Virus record (IMG/VR): IMGVR_UViG_3300012582_000194 | Location: 203,885-267,884 of that record | Strand: one strand, 5' to 3' | Length of the DNA stretch: 64,000 nucleotides | DNA from: a virus | Shown here: positions 15,684 to 23,329 of the stretch, piece by piece | How positions within the stretch are numbered: the stretch's first letter is position 1 | How the letters are laid out: the number at the start of each line of letters is the position of its first letter | Made by a program: the position numbers and the translations under genes | The notes under the pieces: generated by a model | Database searches by the model: none | Seen by the model: only the letters and a program-made list of their open reading frames with translations | What the model was told of the DNA's origin: nothing

Positions 15684-15917
15684 ATGAGCGTAATAAATGA
15701 AATACTTGATGGTAATTATCAGTTAATTAAAACTCTTTTAACAGATGATGTAGAAATTCTTATCGAACATGTTAAATTAATGGAAGAAAATGATAAGTTA
15801 GACTTTATAACAAACATTGTTGATGAAGAAATTTTTGATGTTTACCCAGTTGGTTCACTTAAAAAATTTCTATTAAGCTTTAAAGATGAATTGGTAAAAA
15901 TTTCAGATAGAAGTTAA
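15684..15917 (+). CDS. small helical protein, INEIL family
   Basis: 77 aa from ATG at 15684 (MSVINEILDGNYQLIKTLLT). The start is chosen because the relatives at 16341 (YINEILNGNYKLINN) and 57760 (MPKILDNAKLILDLNN) begin their similarity here. All share a helical domain with DF(I/L)T-x-(I/L)(V/I)D and end LKKFLL-x-F-K-x-EL-x-KIS-x-(R/M)S. Role unknown. Its stop overlaps the ATG of denV. Confidence 0.65.
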   Translation: MSVINEILDGNYQLIKTLLTDDVEILIEHVKLMEENDKLDFITNIVDEEIFDVYPVGSLKKFLLSFKDELVKISDRS

Positions 15918-16333
15918 TGACAAGAATTAATGTGGGTATTGCGGTTTCAAAATTAACTGACCAACATCTATTAGCAGAACATAGAGAAATTACAAGGATA
16001 CCTAATGTAATCAAAGGTAAGTCTATTACTAATACCATTCCTAAGCATTTTAAACTAGGTAAGGGACACGTTATGTTCTTCTATGATAAGATAGGTTATT
16101 TATATAATAGATACATAGAACTCTACAAAGAATGTCTTAACAGAGGCTTTAATATTGATAGTAAAGAATCTACATTTAATGGACACAATTTAACTATTAA
16201 TTGGGAAGCCGATATAGATTGTCGTGCGATATTGATTGAAAGAATATCTAATAGAATATATGATTCTAAACAAATTCCAAGATATTACGGCAAGCCTGTT
16301 ACTAAAGAAGAAGCTATAAATTTATTAAAATAA
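15917..16333 (+). CDS. denV: pyrimidine-dimer DNA glycosylase/AP lyase, T4 endonuclease V type
   Basis: 138 aa, the length of T4 endonuclease V, and similar along the whole protein: MTRINVGI, S-x-LTDQHLLAEHREI, LGKGHVMFFYDK (T4: LGAGHVTFFYDK), ELYKECLNRGFNI (T4: ELIAECLKRGFNI) and a C-terminal YYGKP. The catalytic N-terminal Thr2 (nucleophile after Met removal) and the Glu of A-E-x-RE (T4 Glu23) are both present. Known role: cuts the glycosyl bond of UV-induced pyrimidine dimers and nicks the abasic site. Overlaps the upstream gene by 1 nt. A second sign, after the N-terminal tags, of kinship with T4-like phages. Confidence 0.93.
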   Translation: MTRINVGIAVSKLTDQHLLAEHREITRIPNVIKGKSITNTIPKHFKLGKGHVMFFYDKIGYLYNRYIELYKECLNRGFNIDSKESTFNGHNLTINWEADIDCRAILIERISNRIYDSKQIPRYYGKPVTKEEAINLLK

Positions 16334-16340
16334 AAAATAT

Positions 16341-16619
16341 ATGAATGCTATAAATGATTCTGAAACTAATGATTTAGTTAATAATATCAAATTTAGATAT
16401 ATCAATGAAATACTCAATGGTAACTATAAATTGATTAATAATATTACTTCTGCTACAGTAGATACTTTTATTAACCATGTTAAAGAAATGAAGGAAGATG
16501 AAAGATTGGATTTAATTACAAATATTATTGATAATAGAGATAATATTATAGAAGGAAATCTTAAAGTAATTCTTTTAAACTTTAAATCTGAATTAGAAAA
16601 AATATCTTCAATGAGTTAA
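16341..16619 (+). CDS. small helical protein, INEIL family
   Basis: 92 aa; close paralogue of the protein at 15684: YINEILNGNYKLINN, MKEDERLDLITNIIDN, and the end LLNFKSELEKISSMS. The denV gene sits between the two copies. The same family recurs at 57760 and, more distantly, 27813. Function unknown. Confidence 0.7.
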   Translation: MNAINDSETNDLVNNIKFRYINEILNGNYKLINNITSATVDTFINHVKEMKEDERLDLITNIIDNRDNIIEGNLKVILLNFKSELEKISSMS

Positions 16620-16635
16620 TTGTTTCTAACATCTT

Positions 16636-16947
16636 TTAATTAAAATAGTCGGAAATCTCCCTCCTATTTCTTATAATACTTTCTTTAAATTTAATATTTA
16701 ATTCATCCTTAAAATATCCCACATTTATTTCTTTAATTGTACCATCATATTCTTTAAATGATACTACGAACATTGTAGTTTCATTAACTAATAACCAACC
16801 ACTATTATTAGGATTTACCTTTATTTTTTCAGAAATAAAATATTTTTCGCACATAAAAATGTATTGATTAACATTCAATGCAATATTACTTATCCCAAAT
16901 AGTCTATTGTGTATTTCAGATTCTCTAGATTCTCTATCGTGTTTCAT
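16636..16947 (-). CDS. hypothetical protein
   Basis: 103 aa; begins MKHDRESRESEIHNRLFGIS. Ends IIRNRREISDYFN, a possible degenerate form of the shared tails. Its start overlaps the metallopeptidase gene by 14 nt. No family recognised. Confidence 0.65.
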   Translation of the reverse strand: MKHDRESRESEIHNRLFGISNIALNVNQYIFMCEKYFISEKIKVNPNNSGWLLVNETTMFVVSFKEYDGTIKEINVGYFKDELNIKFKESIIRNRREISDYFN

Positions 16948-17563
16948 TATAAAATTCTTTAAATAGTTTTATTTTCTCAACACATTCTTTACCATATTCC
17001 TCACCACTTAAATATGCTGCACCAGTTTCGGCGAAATCTTCTTTTATATTAGTAGTTGCATAGTTAGATACAAATTGATAATCGAGACTCTCCCATCTAT
17101 CTTTATATTTACTATCGAATAACTTACGATTATCAAAGTATAAAGCATGACAACATTCATGTAATAAAGTGCGTAAATGTCTATGATTTTTAGATGCTAT
17201 TAAAATAGTAGATACACTTTTACCACTATTATGATGAGTAGTATAACATAAACCAATAGTAGATTCACCATCACCAGTATCAAACTCGGATGAGTTAGAA
17301 ATAATAATTTCTTCTATAGCCTTTATCTGATTGAGGGTGAATTTTTGAGAAAGTAGCTTTTTATACTCTTTCTCATAATTTTCAAACTCTTTTTCATCAG
17401 TCATTAACATTTCATCACCAATAGGAATCCTCCTACTGCTCTCTACATATTTTAAACCAGTATATTGTTTATTATTGCTATGACTTATACCGTAGTATAT
17501 AGAATATAAAAAGGACACAGATAGTAGTAACACTATACTCAATAAAGGTGTATATTTTCTCAT
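16934..17563 (-). CDS. predicted membrane-anchored zinc metallopeptidase
   Basis: 209 aa from ATG at 17563. N-terminal membrane/signal segment (YTPLLSIVLLLSVSFLYSIY). Then LRTLLHECCHALYF, an HExxH zinc site, followed about 50 residues later by NYATTNIKEDFAETGAAYL, whose E-D-F-A-E supplies the third zinc ligand expected of a gluzincin. The V-S-N-Y-A-T-T-x-x-x-EDFAE pattern is known from bacterial zincin families with a conserved Tyr/Asn before the third ligand. Predicted to act outside the cytoplasm or at the membrane; the substrate cannot be told. TATATTTG lies 3 nt before the ATG, but no -33 partner is seen. Confidence 0.75.
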   Translation of the reverse strand: MRKYTPLLSIVLLLSVSFLYSIYYGISHSNNKQYTGLKYVESSRRIPIGDEMLMTDEKEFENYEKEYKKLLSQKFTLNQIKAIEEIIISNSSEFDTGDGESTIGLCYTTHHNSGKSVSTILIASKNHRHLRTLLHECCHALYFDNRKLFDSKYKDRWESLDYQFVSNYATTNIKEDFAETGAAYLSGEEYGKECVEKIKLFKEFYNETR

Positions 17564-17598
17564 ATTCAAATATACACAAAAAATTTGATATATTAAAA

Positions 17599-17919
17599 TT
17601 ATTTATATAGATTATCTATTCTTTTCTTCCTTTTAGTCAAAGCATCGTCACCACCATACATCATGGTTCTATATTTTTGATATTGATATTCAAATGAATT
17701 TTCAAATATTATATTACTATAACCATACGTCTTATCAACCAAATCATTAGAATAATCTGATATAGGATCAGCAGATATTACGATTCTATCAGATGTAATT
17801 TGTTCAGTATCAGGCACAGTATAGCATATTAATTCACTTTCTCTAATAGAATTCGATAAATAATTATTAAGATATTCTACTACATCTATTCCCACTGTTG
17901 ATTTATTTTTATCTTTCAT
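17599..17919 (-). CDS. hypothetical protein, RKxRI tail
   Basis: 106 aa, polar, with a Tyr/Asp/Ser-rich middle (DYSNDLVDKTYGYSNIIFEN) and the tail KRKKRIDNLYK. No other motif. One of the larger tail-bearing proteins. Confidence 0.7.
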   Translation of the reverse strand: MKDKNKSTVGIDVVEYLNNYLSNSIRESELICYTVPDTEQITSDRIVISADPISDYSNDLVDKTYGYSNIIFENSFEYQYQKYRTMMYGGDDALTKRKKRIDNLYK

Positions 17920-17937
17920 ATTATGTCATTTAAAATT

Positions 17938-18291
17938 TTAAATATTATTATCAATGATATACAACCTATGTTCTGTGATAGTCATATAGTTATTCATAAT
18001 GTAATCCACTGTATGATTAAAATATGATGCAACATAATATCGTTTATTATCCTCGTTAATAAAAATGGTAATAAAATCCTTTTCTAACTTAAAAAGATAA
18101 TGCGTTTCAATAGATACTTTCTTACCTGTTTTTTTAGAATAAATATGATTTAATCCTATGAACTTTTTTAACTTCTGATAATTTATAGCACAATCTTTAT
18201 CATATTTTTTATTTACAGACTTTTTTCGATCAAAAAATGTGTATATAAAATCAATAATATTAAAATATAGGCTGTATATCTTTTTAATCAT
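17938..18291 (-). CDS. EHRxxII-tail family protein with N-terminal extension
   Basis: 117 aa. Residues from about 38 match its two right-hand neighbours: KKFIGLNHIYSKKTGKKVSI, then TVDYIMNNYMTITEHRLYII. Adds a 37-residue N-terminus with an aromatic hydrophobic patch (YSLYFNIIDFIYTFF). First of a triple tandem duplication. Confidence 0.7.
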   Translation of the reverse strand: MIKKIYSLYFNIIDFIYTFFDRKKSVNKKYDKDCAINYQKLKKFIGLNHIYSKKTGKKVSIETHYLFKLEKDFITIFINEDNKRYYVASYFNHTVDYIMNNYMTITEHRLYIIDNNI

Positions 18292-18541
18292 TACATAATT
18301 TATTTATAATAGTTTCTCTATGTTCAGATGGTGTTATATAGTTATCCAATACGTATTTCACATGTGTATCAAAACTAGAAGTATAAAAATCTCTATTAAC
18401 ATGATCATGAACATGAATTATATATGGTTCAAATTTATGAAAATCTCTCACTGAAACAAAAACCTTCTCACCAGTAGATTTACGATATATGTATTTTAAA
18501 CCAATGAACTTTTTAAACTTATTATAACTTTCTTTACTCAT
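18284..18541 (-). CDS. EHRxxII-tail family protein
   Basis: 85 aa: NKFKKFIGLKYIYRKSTGEK, then YVLDNYITPSEHRETIINKL. Overlaps both neighbours by 4-8 nt. Middle copy of the tandem triplet. A compact beta-rich core with a K-(S/K)-TG-(E/K)-K-V turn; function unknown. Confidence 0.7.
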   Translation of the reverse strand: MSKESYNKFKKFIGLKYIYRKSTGEKVFVSVRDFHKFEPYIIHVHDHVNRDFYTSSFDTHVKYVLDNYITPSEHRETIINKLCND

Positions 18542-18810
18542 AATAACTCATTTATAATAGCTTCTCTATGTTCTGTAATAGTCAAGTAATTACTTAATAG
18601 TCGTTCCACATCTTCGTTATATAAAGAATTAAAAAGATGTATTCCATCACCAACTAGTATGTGAATACTATAGTCATAAATGTTATATTTAATCGGAATT
18701 TTAATACCTCTATATTTACAATATACGAATTTATCTTTTATAAACTTTTCGAATATTGAATAATTTATAGCACGTTGTTTAGTATTAATACTATCTATCA
18801 TACCGCTCAT
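18538..18810 (-). CDS. EHRxxII-tail family protein
   Basis: 90 aa: FEKFIKDKFVYCKYRGIKIP, then RLLSNYLTITEHREAIINELL. Third copy of the tandem triplet and the closest in its tail to the protein at 13733. Confidence 0.7.
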   Translation of the reverse strand: MSGMIDSINTKQRAINYSIFEKFIKDKFVYCKYRGIKIPIKYNIYDYSIHILVGDGIHLFNSLYNEDVERLLSNYLTITEHREAIINELL

Positions 18811-18977
18811 TTTTTATAAACATCTACATCTATAAAATACTTCTCATTACACTCTGCGCTATAATTACCATCCAATGATATTACAAAACATAATCCACTA
18901 AGTCTAGTAGCAAGTATTCTATACTTCTCATTCTTGATTAAACTACTATTAGTTTCACCTATATACACTCTAACCAT
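18807..18977 (-). CDS. 56-aa hypothetical protein
   Basis: ATG at 18977 (MVRVYIGETNSSLIKNEKYR), TGA at 18807 overlapping the next ATG. Beta-rich small domain (FVISLDGNYSAECNEKYF). The overlap and intact frame support it. Unknown. Confidence 0.55.
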   Translation of the reverse strand: MVRVYIGETNSSLIKNEKYRILATRLSGLCFVISLDGNYSAECNEKYFIDVDVYKK

Positions 18978-18980
18978 ATA

Positions 18981-19148
18981 TCAATTTGTTTTACCTATTA
19001 AAGGTAATAACTTAATATAGTTTAACGCATACAGATGTTTAGGTACTGTATGATTCCACTCTTTTTTAATGGATATTTTATGATTAGATGTTGCTAATAA
19101 AACAACTATAATAGCAAACATTAAATACGCGATAAGTTTTAATTTCAT
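18981..19148 (-). CDS. 55-aa single-pass membrane protein
   Basis: MKLKLIAYLMFAIIVVLLAT forms one membrane helix after a Lys-rich start; the rest (HKISIKKEWNHTVPKHLYAL) is basic. TGA at 18981. Probably in the same transcript as its neighbours. Confidence 0.55.
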   Translation of the reverse strand: MKLKLIAYLMFAIIVVLLATSNHKISIKKEWNHTVPKHLYALNYIKLLPLIGKTN

Positions 19149-19156
19149 ATTTTACA

Positions 19157-19366
19157 TTAATCTAAATTCAATTTATTTATTCTATATCGTCTATAATCAC
19201 TTACCTTAATAAACAAATGACATTTCTGTATACCACCATATCCACTCGCACCACCATCAAAAGTCATATACCATGTATTATTTATTTCACCACACGCTCT
19301 AACAGTATATACAACTTCAGAATTCTTTATGGATACTACTCTATCCCCTATATTAAATGGTTTCAT
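19157..19366 (-). CDS. small GD-motif barrel-like protein, RKxRI tail
   Basis: 69 aa: MKPFNIGDRVVSI, VVYTVRACGEI, glycine-rich loop (DGGASGYGGIQ) and tail YRRYRINKLNLD. Minus-strand member of the set clustered at 0.2-2.2 kb. Confidence 0.75.
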   Translation of the reverse strand: MKPFNIGDRVVSIKNSEVVYTVRACGEINNTWYMTFDGGASGYGGIQKCHLFIKVSDYRRYRINKLNLD

Positions 19367-19368
19367 AA

Positions 19369-20046
19369 TTAATCTTGAATAAATTCTGCTATTGTATGTT
19401 GTCTACACCATTGTTTATAATTTTGTATACCTAATTTATCAGCTATTAAATTAATAACATATTTCTCAATATCTTTATAGTTTTTATGTGCGCTTAATGA
19501 TGCATAAATTATAGAAAGAGTATATGCATTAATATATTCTTTTGATGATACATCAACATTTGGAATATATTTAACTATAAAGTCTACATTTACTTCTCTT
19601 TTACCATCTGTCATATAATCAAGTAAAAATAGAGAATATTGATATTCTTTAGTTGATGCTATAACATCATATTTTTTATTGAAATTAGTTTCATCCCATG
19701 GTGTTCCACGCTCAATCATATGTAATCTCTCACATTCATAAGTATGATCCCAAGAAGCACCATATACACTTATAAGTTTTACTGTAGGTGTAATTGTTGT
19801 AAATAATATATTAACTTTATTATGTGTAAAATAATCAGATAATTTATCTACAATAAGTGTACCTATTATTATTTTTTCAAATTCAGAAAAAGTGGAAATG
19901 ATTTGATTATATTTTTGTATTTCAGAGTCTTCTATAGATAAAATTATTGGTGGTGTATCAATTACATCATCATTTTCATAGTTCTTCACTACTTTTCTCA
20001 TCCAATTAAGTACTTCTTCAAATTGTGTATGTAATTTTAATTTCAT
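19369..20046 (-). CDS. hypothetical protein, paralogue of 20057 and 57080 products
   Basis: 225 aa. Shares with its neighbour F-E-E-(V/T)-(L/F)-NW-(M/V)-R near the start, IQKY-x-x-x-I-S-x-FSE(F/Y)EK near residue 50, SSTKEYQYSLFLLDY(M/I)TDG-(K/N)-RE(V/I)NV and a C-terminal YK-x-WCR-x-x-x-(I/L)-A-(E/D)-(F/I)I-(Q/E)D. All-helical appearance, no catalytic motif. Tandem duplication. Confidence 0.7.
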   Translation of the reverse strand: MKLKLHTQFEEVLNWMRKVVKNYENDDVIDTPPIILSIEDSEIQKYNQIISTFSEFEKIIIGTLIVDKLSDYFTHNKVNILFTTITPTVKLISVYGASWDHTYECERLHMIERGTPWDETNFNKKYDVIASTKEYQYSLFLLDYMTDGKREVNVDFIVKYIPNVDVSSKEYINAYTLSIIYASLSAHKNYKDIEKYVINLIADKLGIQNYKQWCRQHTIAEFIQD

Positions 20047-20056
20047 ATTTTAATAA

Positions 20057-20728
20057 TTAATCTTCTATAATATCTGCTAAAATAACTCGTCTACACCATT
20101 TTTTATAGCTATATACTTCTAATCTTTCAGCTATTAAATCTAACATATATTGGGATGCTTTATTCTTATCAATAGATATAGTATTGTAAATAACAGAAAT
20201 TGCAAATAAGTTAACTATTTCATTTGCTGGTACGTCTAAATTAGATACATTAATTTCTCTATTACCATCAGTTATGTAGTCTAATAGAAATAATGAATAT
20301 TGATATTCTTTAGTTGATGAAACTCTATTATATGTTTCTTCGAATGTTTCTTTTACCCATACATTTTTTTCTTCATTAAAGATTGCCTTTTCCCATGGTG
20401 TATGAGCATCTAATTTCTTTTTTTCGTATGTATCTGACCACGTATCACCATACGAAATATCTGATAGTAATTTGAGTACACTTATAACACTTTTTAATAT
20501 GATTTCTATTTTATCATCATTTATATAATAATGTGAAGAATCTATTATATGTGAAGCGATTAATATTTTCTCATATTCAGAGAAATTACTTATGTTATTT
20601 GCATATTTTTGTATTATGACATCATCTACACAAAGAAGAAATGTTAAATCTGTTTCTGAATTCAGAAATATATTATTCCTTACCCAATTAAATGTTTCTT
20701 CAAATAGTGGATTTACGTTAAATTTCAT
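20057..20728 (-). CDS. hypothetical protein, paralogue of 19369 and 57080 products
   Basis: 223 aa, about as long as its neighbour and clearly homologous (STKEYQYSLFLLDYITDG, SYKKWCRRVILADIIED). The third copy at 57080 keeps the SSYNYAKYILNYV and YKKWEKRALIDYFL positions. Function unknown. Confidence 0.7.
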   Translation of the reverse strand: MKFNVNPLFEETFNWVRNNIFLNSETDLTFLLCVDDVIIQKYANNISNFSEYEKILIASHIIDSSHYYINDDKIEIILKSVISVLKLLSDISYGDTWSDTYEKKKLDAHTPWEKAIFNEEKNVWVKETFEETYNRVSSTKEYQYSLFLLDYITDGNREINVSNLDVPANEIVNLFAISVIYNTISIDKNKASQYMLDLIAERLEVYSYKKWCRRVILADIIED

Positions 20729-20810
20729 ATTATTTGATTTAGGTATTATATAAAATCTGATAGGTAATGTTTTAAAATAGAGATATTATTTCGATAATAA
20801 TGACCTGGTT

Positions 20811-20870
20811 TGAGCTTCTAAAATTTTTCTTCCTTCGGAAGAGCGGGAAAGGAGGACCGAGTATTTCCCT
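20811..20870. other. GC-rich structured intergenic element
   Basis: In the 250-bp gap between divergent genes. Contains TCTTCC-TTC-GGAAGA (about 20828-20842) directly followed by GGGAAA-(13 nt)-TTTCCC, whose loop carries GGAGGACCGAG. The local GC content is far above the surroundings. No reading frame. Could be an RNA or a protein site; strand unknown. Confidence 0.35.
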
Positions 20871-20968
20871 AATATTGTGAATATTCTGTTATTAATATGT
20901 CATTTATTCGGTAATAAATGGTATATGTCCAATATTCTTAATGCTTTATTTAAACAATAAAAATGCAA

Positions 20969-20977
20969 TATATACAA
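20969..20977 (+). promoter_or_regulatory. TATATAA-like late-type element
   Basis: TATATACAA directly before the ATG at 20979. The same TATATA(A/C) element precedes most tagged or virion-like genes in this window; it resembles the T4 late promoter box in sequence and in having no upstream partner. If it is the -10 box the mRNA would be leaderless. Confidence 0.4.
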
Positions 20978-20978
20978 T

Positions 20979-21269
20979 ATGAAGCACTTTAAACTATTTG
21001 AGAATTATAATATAGATAAGAATCAATCTGTATACGGATATTGGGATTTAGCAAATGCTTTAGATATTACAAAATTAGTAACCTTTCTTAAAGATAATAA
21101 TGTAACCTACAAATACGATAAATATTCTAATAAATTAGAAATTGAAGTTGAAACTATGGATAAAGACATTCACAGTCTTATACTAACAGAATTAGATAAA
21201 ATTGAAAGTGATACAACCGAATCAACAACAGATGATGTTATCTTAATAACTCCTATAAAATATTATTAA
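20979..21269 (+). CDS. tagged protein (MKHFKLFEN), predicted head-internal
   Basis: 96 aa beginning MKHFKLFENYNIDKN. This N-terminus recurs as MKYLKLFED, MKYLKIFED and MKYLKLYEN, and matches the T4 capsid-targeting design (basic/hydrophobic ten-mer ending in (L/I)-x-E, the prohead protease site): here LFE at 6-8. The rest is a small alpha/beta domain with acidic end. Packaging into the head is inference. Confidence 0.7.
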   Translation: MKHFKLFENYNIDKNQSVYGYWDLANALDITKLVTFLKDNNVTYKYDKYSNKLEIEVETMDKDIHSLILTELDKIESDTTESTTDDVILITPIKYY

Positions 21270-21271
21270 TT

Positions 21272-21661
21272 ATGAAGTATTTAAAACTATACGAAAACTT
21301 CTCAGAGGATTGGGACGATGAAGAACCCGAAGATTGGGATAATGAAGACGAAGAAGAGGAAGAATTCTATGATATGTTTACTACATACAAAGACAAGTTT
21401 ACTATCATAAATTTCAAACATTTAATAGAATTATTTAAAAATCATGGTATAAATCTTACCAAAGAAAATTTCTTTATTGATGATGATAGACTACATATTT
21501 TTAATAAGCAGTTAATATTTAATGAATCTATAATTAATATTAGTATTATTTTAAAGAGTTATGATGAAGTAAAAGAATGTGGTTTAACATCAAATAGACA
21601 TTTCATAATCAATTTCTATCATCCTATAAAAATGTTAGAACATTGGTGGGGAAATCTATAG
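21272..21661 (+). CDS. tagged acidic protein (MKYLKLYEN)
   Basis: 129 aa. Tag MKYLKLYENF (LYE fits the cleavage rule), then a strongly acidic SEDWDDEEPEDWDNED tract up to about residue 35, then a beta-rich domain. The SEDWD(D/E)E module recurs after the tag at 36802 and inside the protein at 50887. Two nt from the upstream tagged gene; a terminator follows directly. Confidence 0.75.
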   Translation: MKYLKLYENFSEDWDDEEPEDWDNEDEEEEEFYDMFTTYKDKFTIINFKHLIELFKNHGINLTKENFFIDDDRLHIFNKQLIFNESIINISIILKSYDEVKECGLTSNRHFIINFYHPIKMLEHWWGNL

Positions 21662-21670
21662 TTCCGATAT

Positions 21671-21699
21671 AAAGGGAGTTTTTTAAGTTCCCTTTTTTA
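21671..21699 (+). terminator. intrinsic terminator
   Basis: AAAGGGA...TCCCTTT stem followed by TTTTTTATT, between the tagged genes and the convergent gene at 21700. The mirror-image U-run is weaker, so it acts mainly on the plus strand. Confidence 0.75.
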
Positions 21700-21918
21700 T
21701 TACTGTAAAACTTTCAAATTATAAACATCTTTAATACTTTTACATGGTAAAGGTGTATATATACCATTGGGTTTAGATAAAAGGTGTTCATTTAGCTTAT
21801 CCATTGCATCTTGCTTAGATGTAGCTTTTACGATAGTTTCACCATATTCATATCTATCTGTTACGAAGTATTGATGCATTATTTTATACATTCCTTCTTC
21901 TTCTATAAATTGTACCAT
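21700..21918 (-). CDS. hypothetical protein
   Basis: 72 aa: a YFVTDRYEYGETIVKATSKQ DAMDKLNEHL unit that looks like a beta-alpha fold, common in small phage proteins. Own strong promoter; leader about 20 nt. No family recognised. Confidence 0.65.
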   Translation of the reverse strand: MVQFIEEEGMYKIMHQYFVTDRYEYGETIVKATSKQDAMDKLNEHLLSKPNGIYTPLPCKSIKDVYNLKVLQ

Positions 21919-21938
21919 AATGTTTTTGTTTTATAATA

Positions 21939-21970
21939 CAAAGATAAAAAGAATTGTAGTCTAATACAAA
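21939..21970 (-). promoter_or_regulatory. Bacteroidetes-type promoter with dyad
   Basis: Minus strand TTTG, 20 nt, TATCTTTG; dyad TTGTA-N6-TACAA at 21954-21969. Drives the gene starting at 21918. Confidence 0.8.
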
Positions 21971-22002
21971 CTTTTTTAACATTTTTTCTATATAAATAGA
22001 TT

Positions 22003-22182
22003 ATGGAAGAAAATGATGATTGGTATGATATTGCCATAAGTATTAAAAGAAATAGAGAAGCGTGGCTTCATCCAGAAATAACATTAGAAAGAAAATTAGT
22101 GGAAGAGCTTACAAAAGAAATTGATAGACAAATTCTACAAGATTTAATGGCTATGGGCGATATGGATATTGAAAATTTATAA
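22003..22182 (+). CDS. 59-aa acidic helical protein
   Basis: MEENDDWYDIAISIKRNREA, then one long charged helix (LERKLVEELTKEIDRQILQD) and a Met/Asp/Gly end. A TATATAAA-type element lies about 10 nt upstream (CTATATAAATAG), as for virion-like genes. Possible scaffold or core component; that is a guess from helicity and promoter only. Confidence 0.6.
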   Translation: MEENDDWYDIAISIKRNREAWLHPEITLERKLVEELTKEIDRQILQDLMAMGDMDIENL

Positions 22183-22190
22183 AAATTTAA

Positions 22191-22285
22191 TTGGTAGAGA
22201 TTTAAACTCTACGACAGGTCTGGGTATCCTTTGTGTACCTGAGTCAAACAGGATATATTATGGTTGATATATGGGTTAGTCTTTT
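22191..22285. ncRNA. tRNA-like/structured intergenic element
   Basis: Contains GTAGAG-ATTTAAA-CTCTAC (22194-22212): on the minus strand a 6-bp stem with a 7-nt TTTAAAT loop, which looks like a tRNA T arm. Next to it is GGTA-(9 nt)-TACC inside CAGGT...ACCTG. No acceptor stem or D arm can be drawn, so at most a decayed tRNA or an unrelated RNA. Confidence 0.35.
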
Positions 22286-22312
22286 TATTACTACTTCCCT
22301 ACAATTAAATTC

Positions 22313-22783
22313 TTACAAATTATAAAGATTTGGATACTTATCTTTCATTTTTTTAGTCCATTCTAATGCTTCTCTTCTTCTCCGCGTTAAATCTATTTTA
22401 GAATACCTTCTAACAACTGTCAGATTAGTTTTAATTAATACCTTATATGGTACATCACAGTTGGATATAATCCAATGGTAAATGGTTTCATATTTCTTAG
22501 GGATAAAGAATGAACATACATCTTCATAATTTCGAGAAATATGTATTCCCGTAATTTCTTCAATTTCATCCAAAGCACAATCGTTCGCATCTGTCAAGTA
22601 AGTACGATACCATTCATCTCTTAACTTACCAGTGATTTGCTCTATCACTAACCATTTGAATTCTATGAAAGCTTTTACTCTATCATAACAATGTTTATTA
22701 TAAGCTTCAATATTTCCCAATTTAAGTTTTTCATCACCACCACATTTCACTTTGATGATGAAATAATCACTACATTTTATCAT
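22313..22783 (-). CDS. hypothetical protein
   Basis: 156 aa. Begins MIKCSDYFIIKVKCGGDEKL; a Trp-rich helical middle (FIEFKWLVIEQITGKLRDEW) and a basic end (DLTRRRREALEWTKKMKDKY). No family recognised. The basic C-terminus suggests nucleic-acid contact. Confidence 0.7.
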   Translation of the reverse strand: MIKCSDYFIIKVKCGGDEKLKLGNIEAYNKHCYDRVKAFIEFKWLVIEQITGKLRDEWYRTYLTDANDCALDEIEEITGIHISRNYEDVCSFFIPKKYETIYHWIISNCDVPYKVLIKTNLTVVRRYSKIDLTRRRREALEWTKKMKDKYPNLYNL

Positions 22784-22856
22784 AAAACAATGTTATTGTA
22801 TATTTGTTTTTCTATAGAAATAATTTTTTCGTTTTTCTGTATGTTTAGTAGATATC

Positions 22857-23111
22857 TTACATTTCTTCATCACGATCACGTTGAGCATCCAATTTAACTT
22901 CTTCTTTAATAGATTCAATGGCTTCATCCAAAGGTATTACCTTATAATTATTGGATAACATCCACCCGTAGGCGGTTTTCATTTTTTCATTACTTTTAAT
23001 ACATTCAGATTCAGCAAGAGTTTTATCAGTGAATATTTCAGAAATATCATAATCACCTTGTCTGAACACTACAAATACTTCTGTATAAGCCGAAAATAAT
23101 TTCTTTCCCAT
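22857..23111 (-). CDS. hypothetical protein
   Basis: 84 aa: beta hairpin-like VFVVFRQGDYDISEIFTDK, then AYGWMLSNNYKVIPLDEAI and a very charged end. Third gene of the ATPase operon (starts in the stop of 23111-23329). Phage-typical small protein of unknown role. Confidence 0.65.
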   Translation of the reverse strand: MGKKLFSAYTEVFVVFRQGDYDISEIFTDKTLAESECIKSNEKMKTAYGWMLSNNYKVIPLDEAIESIKEEVKLDAQRDRDEEM

Positions 23112-23329
23112 TATTGTAATGTGTTTATTTTAGATTTTCTATTATTCAATCTACGTAAAAGTTCACTGGATAGGATATCTATCCATTTATCTTTTCCTCC
23201 TAAATAATCAATTGGTATTCTTACGTTCCCAATACCATTAAAACAATCAATAACAGAATTGATGTGTTCATTACTCATTTGAGATACAGGTATATGATTA
23301 TCGTTTGCAGTAATCCAAATTGCTCCCAT
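23111..23329 (-). CDS. hypothetical protein, RKxRI tail
   Basis: 72 aa. N-terminal module MGAIWITANDNHIPVSQMSN EHINSVIDC, a compact unit of the kind widespread in phages, joined to the shared tail NRKSKINTLQ. Coupled by 1-nt overlap to the upstream ATPase gene. Confidence 0.7.
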   Translation of the reverse strand: MGAIWITANDNHIPVSQMSNEHINSVIDCFNGIGNVRIPIDYLGGKDKWIDILSSELLRRLNNRKSKINTLQ

